Shown here: positions 9,949 through 19,782 of the stretch, piece by piece
Position numbering within the stretch: the first letter of the stretch is position 1
Layout of the letters: each line of letters begins with the position of its first letter
NCBI RefSeq assembly: GCF_000311745.1
Contig: NZ_HE978531.1
Coordinates: 1,093,378 to 1,157,377, forward strand
Direction: 5' to 3'
Source: Anaerococcus obesiensis ph10
Lineage (GTDB): Bacteria; Bacillota; Clostridia; Tissierellales; Peptoniphilaceae
Length of the DNA: 64,000 bases
Notes under the pieces: model-generated
Database searches by the model: none
What the model saw: only the letters and a program-made list of their open reading frames with translations
Told to the model about the DNA's origin: nothing
Made by a program: the position numbers and the translations under genes

Positions 9949-10974
9949 CTATTTTTTCAACCTTGGATCTAAGGCATCTCTTAGTCCGTCTGCAAATAAA
10001 TTCAATGATAAAATCATCAAACTTAATAGTAAAGAAGGAATTATTAATCTATAAGCGTAGGAATAAATTCCTCCAAGAGCGTCTGCTGCCAAAGCACCAA
10101 GGGATGTCATAGGTGCTGAAACTCCTATTCCTAAAAATGATAAAAATGATTCTAGAAATATTGCTGATGGAATTTGCATGGCAGTCATAACTATTACTTG
10201 TCCAATACAATTTGGAAATAAGTGTCTTCTAATTATTCTTTTTTTAGAACCACCCAAAGCTTCAACTGCTGTAACAAATTCTTGTTTTTTTAGCATTAAA
10301 ACTTGTCCTCTTATAATTCTTGCCATTCCTACCCAATAAAGTAGACCAAAGGCAATAAATATTGAAATAAGAGCAGGTCCTAGGACACCAATTTTTTTTG
10401 CAAATTCTGATGATGAGGAATTTACAAAAGATTTCATAGGTTGTGATATACCAATTGATAGTAAAATTACTACAAGTACATCTGGAATTGAATAAATCAA
10501 ATCCAAAATTCTCATCATTATAGCATCTACTTTTCCACCAAAATATCCTGAAATTGCTCCATAAATTGTTCCTATTATCAAAACAATAAATGATGCAAAA
10601 ATTCCAACTATAAGTGAAACTCTAGTTCCATACATTGTACGAACCATCAAATCTCTTCCTAATTTATCAGTTCCAAAAGGATACCTAAGACAAGGAAATA
10701 AATTTTCATCGCCTCTGTATTGAGTTGTGTAATCTCCTTTTACCAAAAATGGTCCGATAAAAGCAAAGATACAAACAATTATCAAAAATCCAATAGAAAC
10801 CATAGCTACTTTATTTTCTTTTAGCCTTCGTAAGGCATCTTGAAGATAGGAAGTTGGAGGAGTTTTTGTCATGAAATTTTCTTTTGAGCTTTCAGATGCA
10901 AGCTCAAAATCATCAGATGAAAATTCATATTCCTCTAATTTTAATTTTGAATTTAAACTAAATAAATCTTCCAT
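9949..10974 (-). CDS. oppC: Oligopeptide ABC transporter permease OppC
   Basis: This 341-residue inner-membrane permease has a long cytoplasmic N-terminus (about 75 residues, acidic), then six membrane segments. The first is VAMVSIGFLIIVCIFAFIGP, and the binding-protein-dependent transport motif is EALGGSKKRIIRRHLFPN, the EAA loop that contacts the ATPases. The C-terminus ends DGLRDALDPRLKK, characteristic of OppC/DppC. It follows oppB with a 1-nt gap. The acidic N-terminal extension is longer than in many OppC proteins and probably cytoplasmic. Confidence 0.93.
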   Translation of the reverse strand: MEDLFSLNSKLKLEEYEFSSDDFELASESSKENFMTKTPPTSYLQDALRRLKENKVAMVSIGFLIIVCIFAFIGPFLVKGDYTTQYRGDENLFPCLRYPFGTDKLGRDLMVRTMYGTRVSLIVGIFASFIVLIIGTIYGAISGYFGGKVDAIMMRILDLIYSIPDVLVVILLSIGISQPMKSFVNSSSSEFAKKIGVLGPALISIFIAFGLLYWVGMARIIRGQVLMLKKQEFVTAVEALGGSKKRIIRRHLFPNCIGQVIVMTAMQIPSAIFLESFLSFLGIGVSAPMTSLGALAADALGGIYSYAYRLIIPSLLLSLMILSLNLFADGLRDALDPRLKK

Positions 10975-10975
10975 A

Positions 10976-11905
10976 CTAATCTCCTTTAGTTAAGTCTATT
11001 CTTGGATCTATAAATCTGTATAAAATATCAACAACCATATTCATAACAATTACCATAAAGGCAAAAAAAAGTGTTGTCGCCATTATTATTGGATAATCTC
11101 TATTTAAAACTGAGTTAATAAAATATCTACCAAGTCCTTGAACAGAAAAAACTGATTCAACTACCATAGATCCTGTAATAATTCCAGCAGTAAGTGGTCC
11201 AAGATAAGTTAAAACTGGAATAAAAGCATTTTTTAGGGCGTGTTTAAATAAAATTTTTCCTTCAGAAACTCCCTTTGCTCTTGCAGTTCTAATGTAATCT
11301 TGACCAATTGCATCAAGCATTGATGATCTTGACAACCTTGCTATGTAGCACATAGGATAAAATCCTAAAGAAAAACATGGCATAAAATAAGAGCCAACAG
11401 TGTTAAGTCCCATTGTTGGAAAAATTTTTAATTTTACACCAAAAAATAAAAGTAGGAGAGTTGCTACTACAAAGCCAGGAGCGGAAATTCCTATGGTTGT
11501 CAAAACCCTCAAAAATGAATCCAACTTTTCGCCTCTGTGATAAGCTGCGAGAGCACCTAAAGGAACTCCCACCAAAGTCGCCCACAAAAGTGCGATAAGT
11601 CCAAGTTTTACACTTGTTGGAAGCATTTCTTTTATAATATCGATAACTGGTCTGTTTTTTTGCATTTTTAAAGATACGCCAAATTCTCCGTGAAGAGCAT
11701 TTACAATAAATCTTTTTAGTTGCACAGAATAAGGTTGGTCTAATCCATATTTTTTATTTAAAGCCTCTAGCACCTCAGGCGATTGAGATTTTTCACTTGC
11801 AAAAGGTGAACCAGGCACGAGCTTCATGAGAAAAAAAGTAATACAAGTTACCAAAAGCAAAACTGCTATCGCTTGTAAAATTCTCTTTATTATGTACTTA
11901 ATCAT
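10976..11905 (-). CDS. oppB: Oligopeptide ABC transporter permease OppB
   Basis: This is a 309-residue permease with six membrane segments starting IIKRILQAIAVLLLVTCITF. It carries the OppB-type motif MKLVPGSPF, the ATPase-contact loop TARAKGVSEGKILFKHALKN, and the C-terminal RFIDPRIDL. It forms the transmembrane channel with OppC. It is the first gene of the minus-strand oppBCDFA operon, preceded by GGAGG and by the promoter at 11927-11955. Confidence 0.93.
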   Translation of the reverse strand: MIKYIIKRILQAIAVLLLVTCITFFLMKLVPGSPFASEKSQSPEVLEALNKKYGLDQPYSVQLKRFIVNALHGEFGVSLKMQKNRPVIDIIKEMLPTSVKLGLIALLWATLVGVPLGALAAYHRGEKLDSFLRVLTTIGISAPGFVVATLLLLFFGVKLKIFPTMGLNTVGSYFMPCFSLGFYPMCYIARLSRSSMLDAIGQDYIRTARAKGVSEGKILFKHALKNAFIPVLTYLGPLTAGIITGSMVVESVFSVQGLGRYFINSVLNRDYPIIMATTLFFAFMVIVMNMVVDILYRFIDPRIDLTKGD

Positions 11906-11926
11906 ATTTCCTCCTTGTTTTATCTA

Positions 11927-11955
11927 ATTATATACTTTATCAAGATAAATTGCAA
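11927..11955 (-). promoter_or_regulatory. Promoter of the opp operon
   Basis: Read on the minus strand, TTGCAA (11950-11955) and TATAAT (11927-11932) are 17 bp apart, 22 bp upstream of the oppB start. An ATAACGTTAT palindrome lies further upstream around 11978-11987 and could be an operator, but there is no second copy to support that. Confidence 0.75.
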
Positions 11956-12153
11956 GCACAGTAAATTATTAATGTGATAACGTTATAAATTAAGATTTAT
12001 CAATACTTTTCGCCGATTTCAAAAAACGAAAAGTTGAAATATTTTTCCAAAAAAATTAATTTATTTTAATTTTTTCTTATAAAAACTAGGTTCTAAATAT
12101 TATTTTAATATTTATTTATTCTACACTTATTTTCTTCAAATTTTTCGATAAAA

Positions 12154-12183
12154 ACCGCTTATATAAATTTAATGACCGCTTAT
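12154..12183 (+). promoter_or_regulatory. Tandem direct repeats, candidate LytTR binding sites
   Basis: ACCGCTTAT occurs at 12154-12162 and again at 12175-12183, exactly 21 bp apart, two turns of the helix. LytTR-family regulators are known to bind pairs of about 9-bp direct repeats with this spacing, just upstream of a weak -35 region. The gene 60 bp downstream encodes a LytTR protein. A possible -10 is TATTAT at 12217-12222, with no good -35, which would suit an activated promoter. Autoregulation is inference. Confidence 0.65.
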
Positions 12184-12242
12184 CCAAATATTGTAGTCAA
12201 GGCAAAAATTTTTATGTATTATATAAACACAGGGAGGATTTA

Positions 12243-12683
12243 ATGAAAGTCGAATTAATAATTGATGAAAGTTTAGATGAAAGTCTTGTAAAAATTTATG
12301 CTCCTTCATATAACGAAGATATTGAAAATATAAAAAGAAGTCTTGAAACTACCAATATTGATAAACTTGTTGTTTTTAAAGATGATGAAATTTATCTTTT
12401 GGAATATGAAGAAATTATTAGGTGCATAACTAAGGATAAAAATGTATTTATTGAAAGCAAAAACGGTGAGTATAAATCTAGAATCAGACTTTATGAACTT
12501 TATGAAAGGCTAAACAAAAATAAATTTATAAAAATATCAAGATATGAAATTATAAATCTTGATTATGTAAAAAAACTAGACCTTTCTTTTAAAGGAACAA
12601 TAGCAGTGGAATTTAAAAATGGAAGCATTTCCTATGTTTCTAGAAGATATTTAAAAGAATTTAAAAAAGCCTTAGGATTTTAG
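12243..12683 (+). CDS. LytTR-domain DNA-binding regulator
   Basis: This 146-residue protein has a short N-terminal region of about 45 residues and a C-terminal LytTR domain. The domain is recognisable from FKDDEIYLLEYEEIIRCITKDKNVFIES, KSRIRLYELYERL, and FIKISRYEIINLDYVKKL. There is no receiver domain, so it is not a standard two-component response regulator. It is followed 9 bp later by a DUF3021 membrane protein, a conserved partner of free-standing LytTR regulators in Firmicutes. The pair is thought to form a membrane-linked regulatory module in which the membrane protein restrains the regulator. GGGAGG precedes the ATG. Confidence 0.85.
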   Translation: MKVELIIDESLDESLVKIYAPSYNEDIENIKRSLETTNIDKLVVFKDDEIYLLEYEEIIRCITKDKNVFIESKNGEYKSRIRLYELYERLNKNKFIKISRYEIINLDYVKKLDLSFKGTIAVEFKNGSISYVSRRYLKEFKKALGF

Positions 12684-12692
12684 GAGGAAATT

Positions 12693-13118
12693 ATGGAAGA
12701 TTTAAAAAATTTATTAAAATCATTTTTGATAGGAGTTGGAATTGGAAGTATCATAGAAATATTTATCTCCCTTGCTATAGGAGAAATCACTTTGGGAGTT
12801 CCAGAATTTTTAAATGGACAAGACTCTCTTTTAAAAGCAAGAATTATTGAGATAATCTTATACGGTGGTTTTGGAATAGTATCTTTTATCGGAGATAAGA
12901 TAATAAGAGAAGATAATTTGTTAAAGGCAAGTCTTTTACATTTTTCAGTTTTAGCCATATATTTTATAATAGTAGGATTTTATCTAAAATGGCTACCAAA
13001 TATACAATCTGCTGTTATTTCTTTAGTATTTTTTATCATTATTTACTTGATTATTTGGACATTAATATATTTTTCAATAAAGGCTGATATAGAAAAATTA
13101 AATAAAAAATTTAAGTAA
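12693..13118 (+). CDS. DUF3021 family four-helix membrane protein
   Basis: The 141-residue protein has four hydrophobic segments: SFLIGVGIGSIIEIFISLAI, a segment around IIEIILYGGFGIVSFIG, LLHFSVLAIYFIIVGFYL and AVISLVFFIIIYLIIWTLIY. It ends in a charged tail. This pattern and the location after a LytTR gene match DUF3021. It probably acts with the upstream regulator as a membrane-bound anti-activator or sensor; that role is by analogy. AGGAGG directly precedes its start, and the operon ends at the terminator at 13122-13162. Confidence 0.75.
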   Translation: MEDLKNLLKSFLIGVGIGSIIEIFISLAIGEITLGVPEFLNGQDSLLKARIIEIILYGGFGIVSFIGDKIIREDNLLKASLLHFSVLAIYFIIVGFYLKWLPNIQSAVISLVFFIIIYLIIWTLIYFSIKADIEKLNKKFK

Positions 13119-13121
13119 AAG

Positions 13122-13162
13122 AAAAGTGATGAGAATAGAAAATTCTATTTTCATCACTTTTA
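13122..13162. terminator. Bidirectional terminator between the LytTR operon and the glycerol-3-phosphate operon
   Basis: AAAAGTGATGA, then AATAGAAAATTCTATT, then TCATCACTTTT form a long near-perfect hairpin with A on the left and T on the right. It can stop transcription from DUF3021 (plus strand) and from the minus-strand operon ending at 13189. Confidence 0.85.
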
Positions 13163-13188
13163 TTAGTTAATGCAATTTTAATTTAATT

Positions 13189-13548
13189 TTATTTTCTATT
13201 TGCTGTAGCTATTAAGGAAATTCCTGTATCTGCTATATTTTCTATAACAATATCTCCAACATGGACCGGAGCTTTGATACTTGCCTTATTTATTTCTACC
13301 ATAGCTTCTTTCATTTTATTTTTTGGAATTGCATCGGCAGTTTTTACTGAAACTGAATATTCTTTTCCACCATCAAGTTTTACAGTTGATGTAACAACTC
13401 TTACTGGATTTTTTACTTCGTTTCTAGCGTAAACTTCCCCTCTTTTACAGGTATTTCCTGTAATATCGCTTATATTTCCTTCTTCATCCATTGTTACTGT
13501 CACAAGGCAGCCTAGAGGACAATTTATACAAGTTAAATCCTTTTTCAT
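13189..13548 (-). CDS. DUF1667 protein (GlpA/GlpB-associated small Cys protein)
   Basis: The 119-residue protein begins MKKDLTCINCPLGCLVTV, with a CINCPLGC motif, and has a further Cys in GNTCKRGEVYARNE. These four cysteines and the ARNEVKNPVRVVTSTV segment define DUF1667. The family is almost always encoded with a GlpA-like dehydrogenase and a second FAD oxidoreductase, as here. It is probably the small redox subunit of an anaerobic glycerol-3-phosphate dehydrogenase complex; the cysteines could bind a metal or Fe-S cluster. It overlaps the upstream FAD gene by 4 nt and is last in the operon. Confidence 0.8.
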   Translation of the reverse strand: MKKDLTCINCPLGCLVTVTMDEEGNISDITGNTCKRGEVYARNEVKNPVRVVTSTVKLDGGKEYSVSVKTADAIPKNKMKEAMVEINKASIKAPVHVGDIVIENIADTGISLIATANRK

Positions 13549-14804
13549 ATTTCCTCCAATTTAATTTCTATTTCTTTTGCATTTTCATCTATATCTTTTT
13601 TCTTTAAAATTAAATTTTCCATCTCTCCTGGAGCATAAACTAATTTTCTTTTCTTTGTTACTTCTTTGCCGTCGACAAACATTTTTAAAATTCTATTTTG
13701 ATAAACATTGTTTACCCTAAACCTAATTATAGCTTCATCTTGCATGGTATCTGGATTTATATATTGTGGAAGTGTATAAGAAATTCCATCTCCTGCCTTT
13801 AAATATATTGGCTCTTTTTGAGATTTTTGGAAATTATCTTTAATATAATCTGCTGCGTTTTTGGCTGCAAGTTCACTTTCTTCTGTTACATAATCTACCA
13901 AATCGTGAACATGAAGAACATTTCCTGCTGCAAATACTCCATCAACATTTGTCATTAACCTGTCTGAGACTACTGCTCCCTTAGTTTTTGGATCAATTTC
14001 AATTTTTGCTTCTTTGGTAAGTTCGTTTTCTGGCAAAAGTCCTACTGAAAGTAAAATTGTATCGCAGTCAAAGTGTTTTTCTGTTCCAGGAATTACTTTC
14101 ATATTTTCATCTACTTGTGAAAGGGTACAACCTGTAACTCTTTCATCTCCTTCGATTGATGAAATTGTTGTATTAAAATAAAGTGGAATATCAAAATCGT
14201 CTAAACATTGAACAATATTTCTTTTTAATCCTCCAGAAAAAGGCATAATTTCAGCAACACATTGAACATCTGCTCCTTCTAAGGTCATTCTTCTTGCCAT
14301 AATTAAACCAATATCACCAGAACCCAAAATAACTACTTTTTTTCCTGGCATATAGCCTTCAAGATTTATCATTCTTTGGGCTGTTCCTGCTGAAAATACT
14401 CCTGCCGGTCTACTTCCTGGAATATTTAACGCTCCTCTTGGTCTTTCCCTACAACCCATAGCAAGAATAACTGCCTTTGGTTTTAAAGTAAACATTCCAT
14501 TTTCTTCATTCATCAAAGTTATAGTTTTATCATTTGCAAAATCTATTACAATTGTATTTAATAAAACATCAATATTTCTTTTTTCAACTTCATCAATAAA
14601 TCTTTGAGCATATTCTGGACCTGTAAGTTCTTCATTAAATCTGTGTAAACCAAAACCATTGTGGATACATTGGTTTAAAATCCCACCAAGCATTTCATCT
14701 CTTTCAACTATAAGTATATTTTCAATTCCTTCATCATAGGCACGAGCAGCAGCTCCAAGTCCTGCAGGACCTCCACCTATTATTACTAAATCATAATTTT
14801 TCAT
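13545..14804 (-). CDS. NAD(P)/FAD-dependent oxidoreductase, GlpB-like partner subunit
   Basis: The 419-residue flavoprotein has an N-terminal FAD motif (IIGGGPAGLGAAARAYD), a Cys in LGGILNQCIHNGFG and a second nucleotide motif (KKVVILGSGDIGLIMARRM). A C-terminal FAD segment reads NVDGVFAAGNVLHVHDLVDYV. It resembles the pyridine-nucleotide-disulfide-type subunit that accompanies GlpA-like dehydrogenases with BFD domains. It would pass electrons between glycerol-3-phosphate oxidation and NAD(P)H or a quinone/flavin carrier. It lies 11 bp after the dehydrogenase gene and overlaps the DUF1667 gene. AAGGAG precedes the start. Confidence 0.8.
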   Translation of the reverse strand: MKNYDLVIIGGGPAGLGAAARAYDEGIENILIVERDEMLGGILNQCIHNGFGLHRFNEELTGPEYAQRFIDEVEKRNIDVLLNTIVIDFANDKTITLMNEENGMFTLKPKAVILAMGCRERPRGALNIPGSRPAGVFSAGTAQRMINLEGYMPGKKVVILGSGDIGLIMARRMTLEGADVQCVAEIMPFSGGLKRNIVQCLDDFDIPLYFNTTISSIEGDERVTGCTLSQVDENMKVIPGTEKHFDCDTILLSVGLLPENELTKEAKIEIDPKTKGAVVSDRLMTNVDGVFAAGNVLHVHDLVDYVTEESELAAKNAADYIKDNFQKSQKEPIYLKAGDGISYTLPQYINPDTMQDEAIIRFRVNNVYQNRILKMFVDGKEVTKKRKLVYAPGEMENLILKKKDIDENAKEIEIKLEEI

Positions 14805-14815
14805 TTAAATGCTCC

Positions 14816-16237
14816 TTACTTTACATGTCCTTTTATGTAGTAAGAATCTTTTCCATTTTTTACTACATCGTCATAGTCTTCGCCCAATTCTCTTGCAAGT
14901 ATTTCCATAACTCTTGGCAAACAGAATCCTCCTTGGCATCTTCCTGCTGTAGCTCTTACCCTTCTTTTGATTCCATCAACAGTTCTTGCCCCAAGAGGAC
15001 GATTGATTGCATCTACAATTTCACCTTCTGTTATAGATTCACACCTACAAATGATTTTTCCATATCTCTTGTCTTTTTTGATTAATTCGTCGTGTTCTTC
15101 AAGACTTAATTCGCTAGTTTTTGGAGTAGGTTTTCTATCATAAGTAAAATCTTTATTTTCTTCTAGATTTAATTTTTCGCTTACAAGATTTGCCATATAT
15201 TCCCCAATAGCTGGAGCTGATGTAAGACCAGGGGATTCAATTCCTACACAGTCAAAAAATCCATCAAGACTTTCTTTTAAAATAAAATCTCCACCTACTT
15301 CATGAGCTCTGTTTCCAGAAAAAGATGTTATAACCATTCTTACAGGAACATTTTTTACAGTGTGATTTGATTTTTCTATAACTTCTTCAATGTGTTCTCT
15401 TGTTGAACGTCTATCATGTTTATCATCAATAAAATCTGAAGTTGGTCCTACAAGAGTGTTGTTATCGATTGTTGGAGATACCAAAATTCCCTTACCTTTT
15501 TCAGTAGGAAGATTAAACATAACGTGATTTACAAAGCCTTTTGTATCCTTATCCAAAAGTAAATATTCTCCACGTCTTGCTTTTATTTCAAATTTTTCAT
15601 CTGAAACAGCATTGTGGATTTCATCTGAATATACTCCAGCAGCATTTATAACTGCCTTAGTTTGATATGTATTATTTTCAGTAGAAACTTCCCAATATCC
15701 GTCTTTCTTTTCAGTTTTTATAACTTTTTCGTAAAATTTATAGGAAACTCCATTAATATTAGAAACTTCTGCAAAGGCAATGTTCATCAAAAATGGATCA
15801 ACAATTCCTGCCTCTTTTGCATACAAAGCAGCCACAACATCATCTGTTATATTTGGCTCCATTTTTAAAACTTCTTCTCTGTTTAAAATTTCCATTCCAG
15901 AAACGCCATTTTCAATTCCTTGATCATAAAGAGCTTGCAATTTTGGCATATCTTCTTCGCTGTGACAAAGAACAAAAGTTCCAATTTTTTTGTAAGGGAA
16001 AGATAATTTTTTGGCTTCATCTTCCATCATGTGATTTCCTCTTACATTCATTTTTGCCTTCATTGTTCCAGGCTCTGCATCATAACCACCATGGCAAATT
16101 GCTGAATTTGCTTTTGAGGTTTCTGTGCATACATCTTCATTTTTTTCTAAAACTAGAAATTTTCCTTTTTTCTTTGATAGTTGGTAGGCAATAGAAGTAC
16201 CCGTTACTCCTGCTCCTATAATTATTGCATCAAACAT
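14816..16237 (-). CDS. glpA: Anaerobic glycerol-3-phosphate dehydrogenase-like FAD protein (GlpA type)
   Basis: This is a 473-residue paralogue of the protein at 1246-2733. It has an N-terminal FAD motif (IIGAGVTGTSIAYQL), a DAO fold and a C-terminal BFD [2Fe-2S] domain with CRCESITEGEI and GRCQGGFCLPRV. I start it at the ATG at 16237, which has AAAGGA in front; an in-frame ATG 15 nt earlier lacks a good site. It heads an operon with the GlpB-like and DUF1667 genes and follows glpK. That organisation supports oxidation of glycerol-3-phosphate to dihydroxyacetone phosphate. The symbol is by architecture and context, not by experiment. Confidence 0.82.
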   Translation of the reverse strand: MFDAIIIGAGVTGTSIAYQLSKKKGKFLVLEKNEDVCTETSKANSAICHGGYDAEPGTMKAKMNVRGNHMMEDEAKKLSFPYKKIGTFVLCHSEEDMPKLQALYDQGIENGVSGMEILNREEVLKMEPNITDDVVAALYAKEAGIVDPFLMNIAFAEVSNINGVSYKFYEKVIKTEKKDGYWEVSTENNTYQTKAVINAAGVYSDEIHNAVSDEKFEIKARRGEYLLLDKDTKGFVNHVMFNLPTEKGKGILVSPTIDNNTLVGPTSDFIDDKHDRRSTREHIEEVIEKSNHTVKNVPVRMVITSFSGNRAHEVGGDFILKESLDGFFDCVGIESPGLTSAPAIGEYMANLVSEKLNLEENKDFTYDRKPTPKTSELSLEEHDELIKKDKRYGKIICRCESITEGEIVDAINRPLGARTVDGIKRRVRATAGRCQGGFCLPRVMEILARELGEDYDDVVKNGKDSYYIKGHVK

Positions 16238-16263
16238 ATTTCTTCCTTTCAAATAAATTTAAA

Positions 16264-16306
16264 TGAAAAAAAGCAAGTTAAAGTAGGGCCTACTTTAACT
16301 CGCTTT
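16264..16306 (-). terminator. Leader terminator before the glpA operon (candidate GlpP site)
   Basis: On the minus strand, AAAGCGAGTTAAAGTAG and CTACTTTAACTTGCTTT form a 17-bp stem with one G-U pair, followed by a T run. It sits between the promoter at 16335-16363 and glpA, so it is both the terminator of glpK and a leader attenuator. The 5' shoulder GAGAAAGCGAG resembles GAGAAGCGAG at the leader before glpP (18473-18504). Confidence 0.75.
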
Positions 16307-16334
16307 CTCATCGTCTTATTTTATTGTTAATTTT

Positions 16335-16363
16335 ATTATATTACATTATATAATCTTTGTAAA
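16335..16363 (-). promoter_or_regulatory. Promoter of the glpA operon, at the 3' end of glpK
   Basis: On the minus strand, TTTACA (16358-16363) and TATAAT (16335-16340) are 17 bp apart. The -35 box lies immediately after the glpK stop codon, so the glpA operon can start independently of glpP-glpK and then meets the leader terminator. Confidence 0.6.
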
Positions 16364-16364
16364 A

Positions 16365-18454
<2,090 letters not shown>

Positions 18455-18472
18455 TTTTCCTCCAAATACACA

Positions 18473-18504
18473 AAGCGAGCCTTATAAAAAATAAGTGCTC
18501 GCTT
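18473..18504 (-). terminator. Leader terminator before glpP-glpK (candidate autoregulatory GlpP site)
   Basis: On the minus strand, AAGCGAGCACTTAT pairs with ATAAGGCTCGCTT, with only a T-rich loop between. It is followed by a poorer T stretch, so termination may be leaky, as expected for the operon that encodes its own antiterminator. It lies between the promoter (18530-18558) and glpP. Confidence 0.65.
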
Positions 18505-18529
18505 CTCCAAATATATTTATTACACCCTC

Positions 18530-18558
18530 ATTGTAGCACATAAAATTTATAAATGCAA
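18530..18558 (-). promoter_or_regulatory. Promoter of glpP-glpK
   Basis: On the minus strand TTGCAT (18553-18558) and TACAAT (18530-18535) are 17 bp apart, within ATGTGCTACAAT. That resembles the glpF promoter, including the GGTGTAA just downstream. Confidence 0.75.
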
Positions 18559-18695
18559 ACAATTTCATCTAATATTTTTTATTTTTTAAATTTTTCTCTT
18601 ATCATTGTAAATTCAAAGATTTTTTTATTTTTTAATTATTATTTTTTAAAATAAAATCTTGAAATCATTTTAAATTTTAAATTTTTCAAATAAAA

Positions 18696-18718
18696 AAGAT
18701 GGAAATAATCCATCTTTA
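18696..18718 (-). terminator. Terminator overlapping the stop codon of the pseudouridine synthase gene
   Basis: AAAGATGG and CCATCTTT form the stem, followed on the minus strand by six T residues. The stop codon of the gene lies in the descending part of the hairpin. Confidence 0.75.
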
Positions 18719-19426
18719 TTGTTCTTTTGTAAATAATTCTTTTTCTTCTTGTGTAAGTTCTCTGTAATCTCCTGGATTTAAGGTCTTATCTAATTGCAAT
18801 TTTCCTATTGCAAGTCTTTTTAATTTTACTACTTCGTTATCGTTATTTGAAAATAATCTTTTTACTAAATGAAATTTTCCTTCTGTTACGTAAACGTAGG
18901 CTTTTTTATCTTCAATTATTTCAAGCTTTGCACTTCTTGCATAATAATCATCTTCTTTTATATATACGCCTTCTTTAAAAATTTCTACTAGGGCAGGTTC
19001 GATTTTTTTTGATGTTTCTACTTCGTATTTTTTCCAAATATTTGAATTTGGACTTATTACTCTGTGGATAAATTTTCCATCGGTTGACATTAACAAAAGT
19101 CCTGTTGTATCTTTATCAAGACGACCCGCTATTGCCAAATCTAAATTTAAATAAAATTCATCCAAGTCACTCATTACAGTTCCATCAAGTTCGTTTGATT
19201 GGCAAATTAATCCTTCTCTTTTGTTCATCATTATATAAATATTTTCAAAATAATCTACAAGCTCTCCCATATAGATTACTTCGTCAATATTTGGATCAAC
19301 TTTTACTGATGAATCTTTTATAATTTCTCCGTTTATTACAAGCCCGCCTTTTTTTGCATTTTTCTTTATATTTTTTCTAGTATCAAGATTGGCGTTTCCA
19401 ATCATTTTATCTACTCTCATTATCAT
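18716..19426 (-). CDS. Pseudouridine synthase, RsuA/RluB/E/F family
   Basis: The 236-residue protein has an N-terminal S4-like RNA-binding segment (MRVDKMIGNANLDTRKNIKK, then GLVINGEIIKDSS) and the catalytic core. The core contains AIAGRLDKDTTGLLLMSTDG, where the Asp in GRLDKDT is the nucleophile of the family. It converts a specific uridine in rRNA to pseudouridine; RsuA acts on 16S position 516 in E. coli, but the exact site cannot be read here. The start overlaps the PadR gene by 20 nt and has AGGAG upstream, so the two genes are transcribed together. Confidence 0.88.
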   Translation of the reverse strand: MIMRVDKMIGNANLDTRKNIKKNAKKGGLVINGEIIKDSSVKVDPNIDEVIYMGELVDYFENIYIMMNKREGLICQSNELDGTVMSDLDEFYLNLDLAIAGRLDKDTTGLLLMSTDGKFIHRVISPNSNIWKKYEVETSKKIEPALVEIFKEGVYIKEDDYYARSAKLEIIEDKKAYVYVTEGKFHLVKRLFSNNDNEVVKLKRLAIGKLQLDKTLNPGDYRELTQEEKELFTKEQ

Positions 19427-19742
19427 TTTTAACTCCTAAAATATTTCTTACATTTTCTTCTAATTCTAGGAAATCTTCTATAAATCCTAATAAATATTCT
19501 TCGCCTTTTGCTGTTATATAATAATATTTTCTTTTTGGTCCAACTTTTGATTTTTCTTTTGAAGAAAATATAAGACCTTTTTTCGATAATCTTTGCAAAA
19601 TAGGATAGACTGTAGATTCGGTCATATTATAAAAACCGTTAAGTCTTAGGGTTTCTACAATCTCATATCCATAAGTTTCTTTGTCTTTGATTATTTTTAG
19701 AATTACCCCTTCGATAACTCCTTTTAACATTTGAGATTTCAT
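19407..19742 (-). CDS. PadR family transcriptional regulator
   Basis: This 111-residue winged-helix protein shows the PadR core: LKGVIEGVILKIIKDKETYGYEIVETL, then TESTVYPILQRLSKKGLIFSSK, and the wing segment VGPKRKYYYITAKGEEYL. A C-terminal helix follows for dimerisation. PadR proteins usually repress a neighbouring transporter or detoxification gene; here the only genes in the operon are itself and the pseudouridine synthase. Its target is therefore unknown. Confidence 0.9.
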   Translation of the reverse strand: MKSQMLKGVIEGVILKIIKDKETYGYEIVETLRLNGFYNMTESTVYPILQRLSKKGLIFSSKEKSKVGPKRKYYYITAKGEEYLLGFIEDFLELEENVRNILGVKNDNESR

Positions 19743-19782
19743 TTTATCACCTTAAAAAATTGTATTCTTTAGTAGGACTTAA

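Noticed and set aside
11978..11987. ATAACGTTAT palindrome upstream of opp as an operator
   Set aside because: It is short, lies outside the promoter core and has no second copy in the window.
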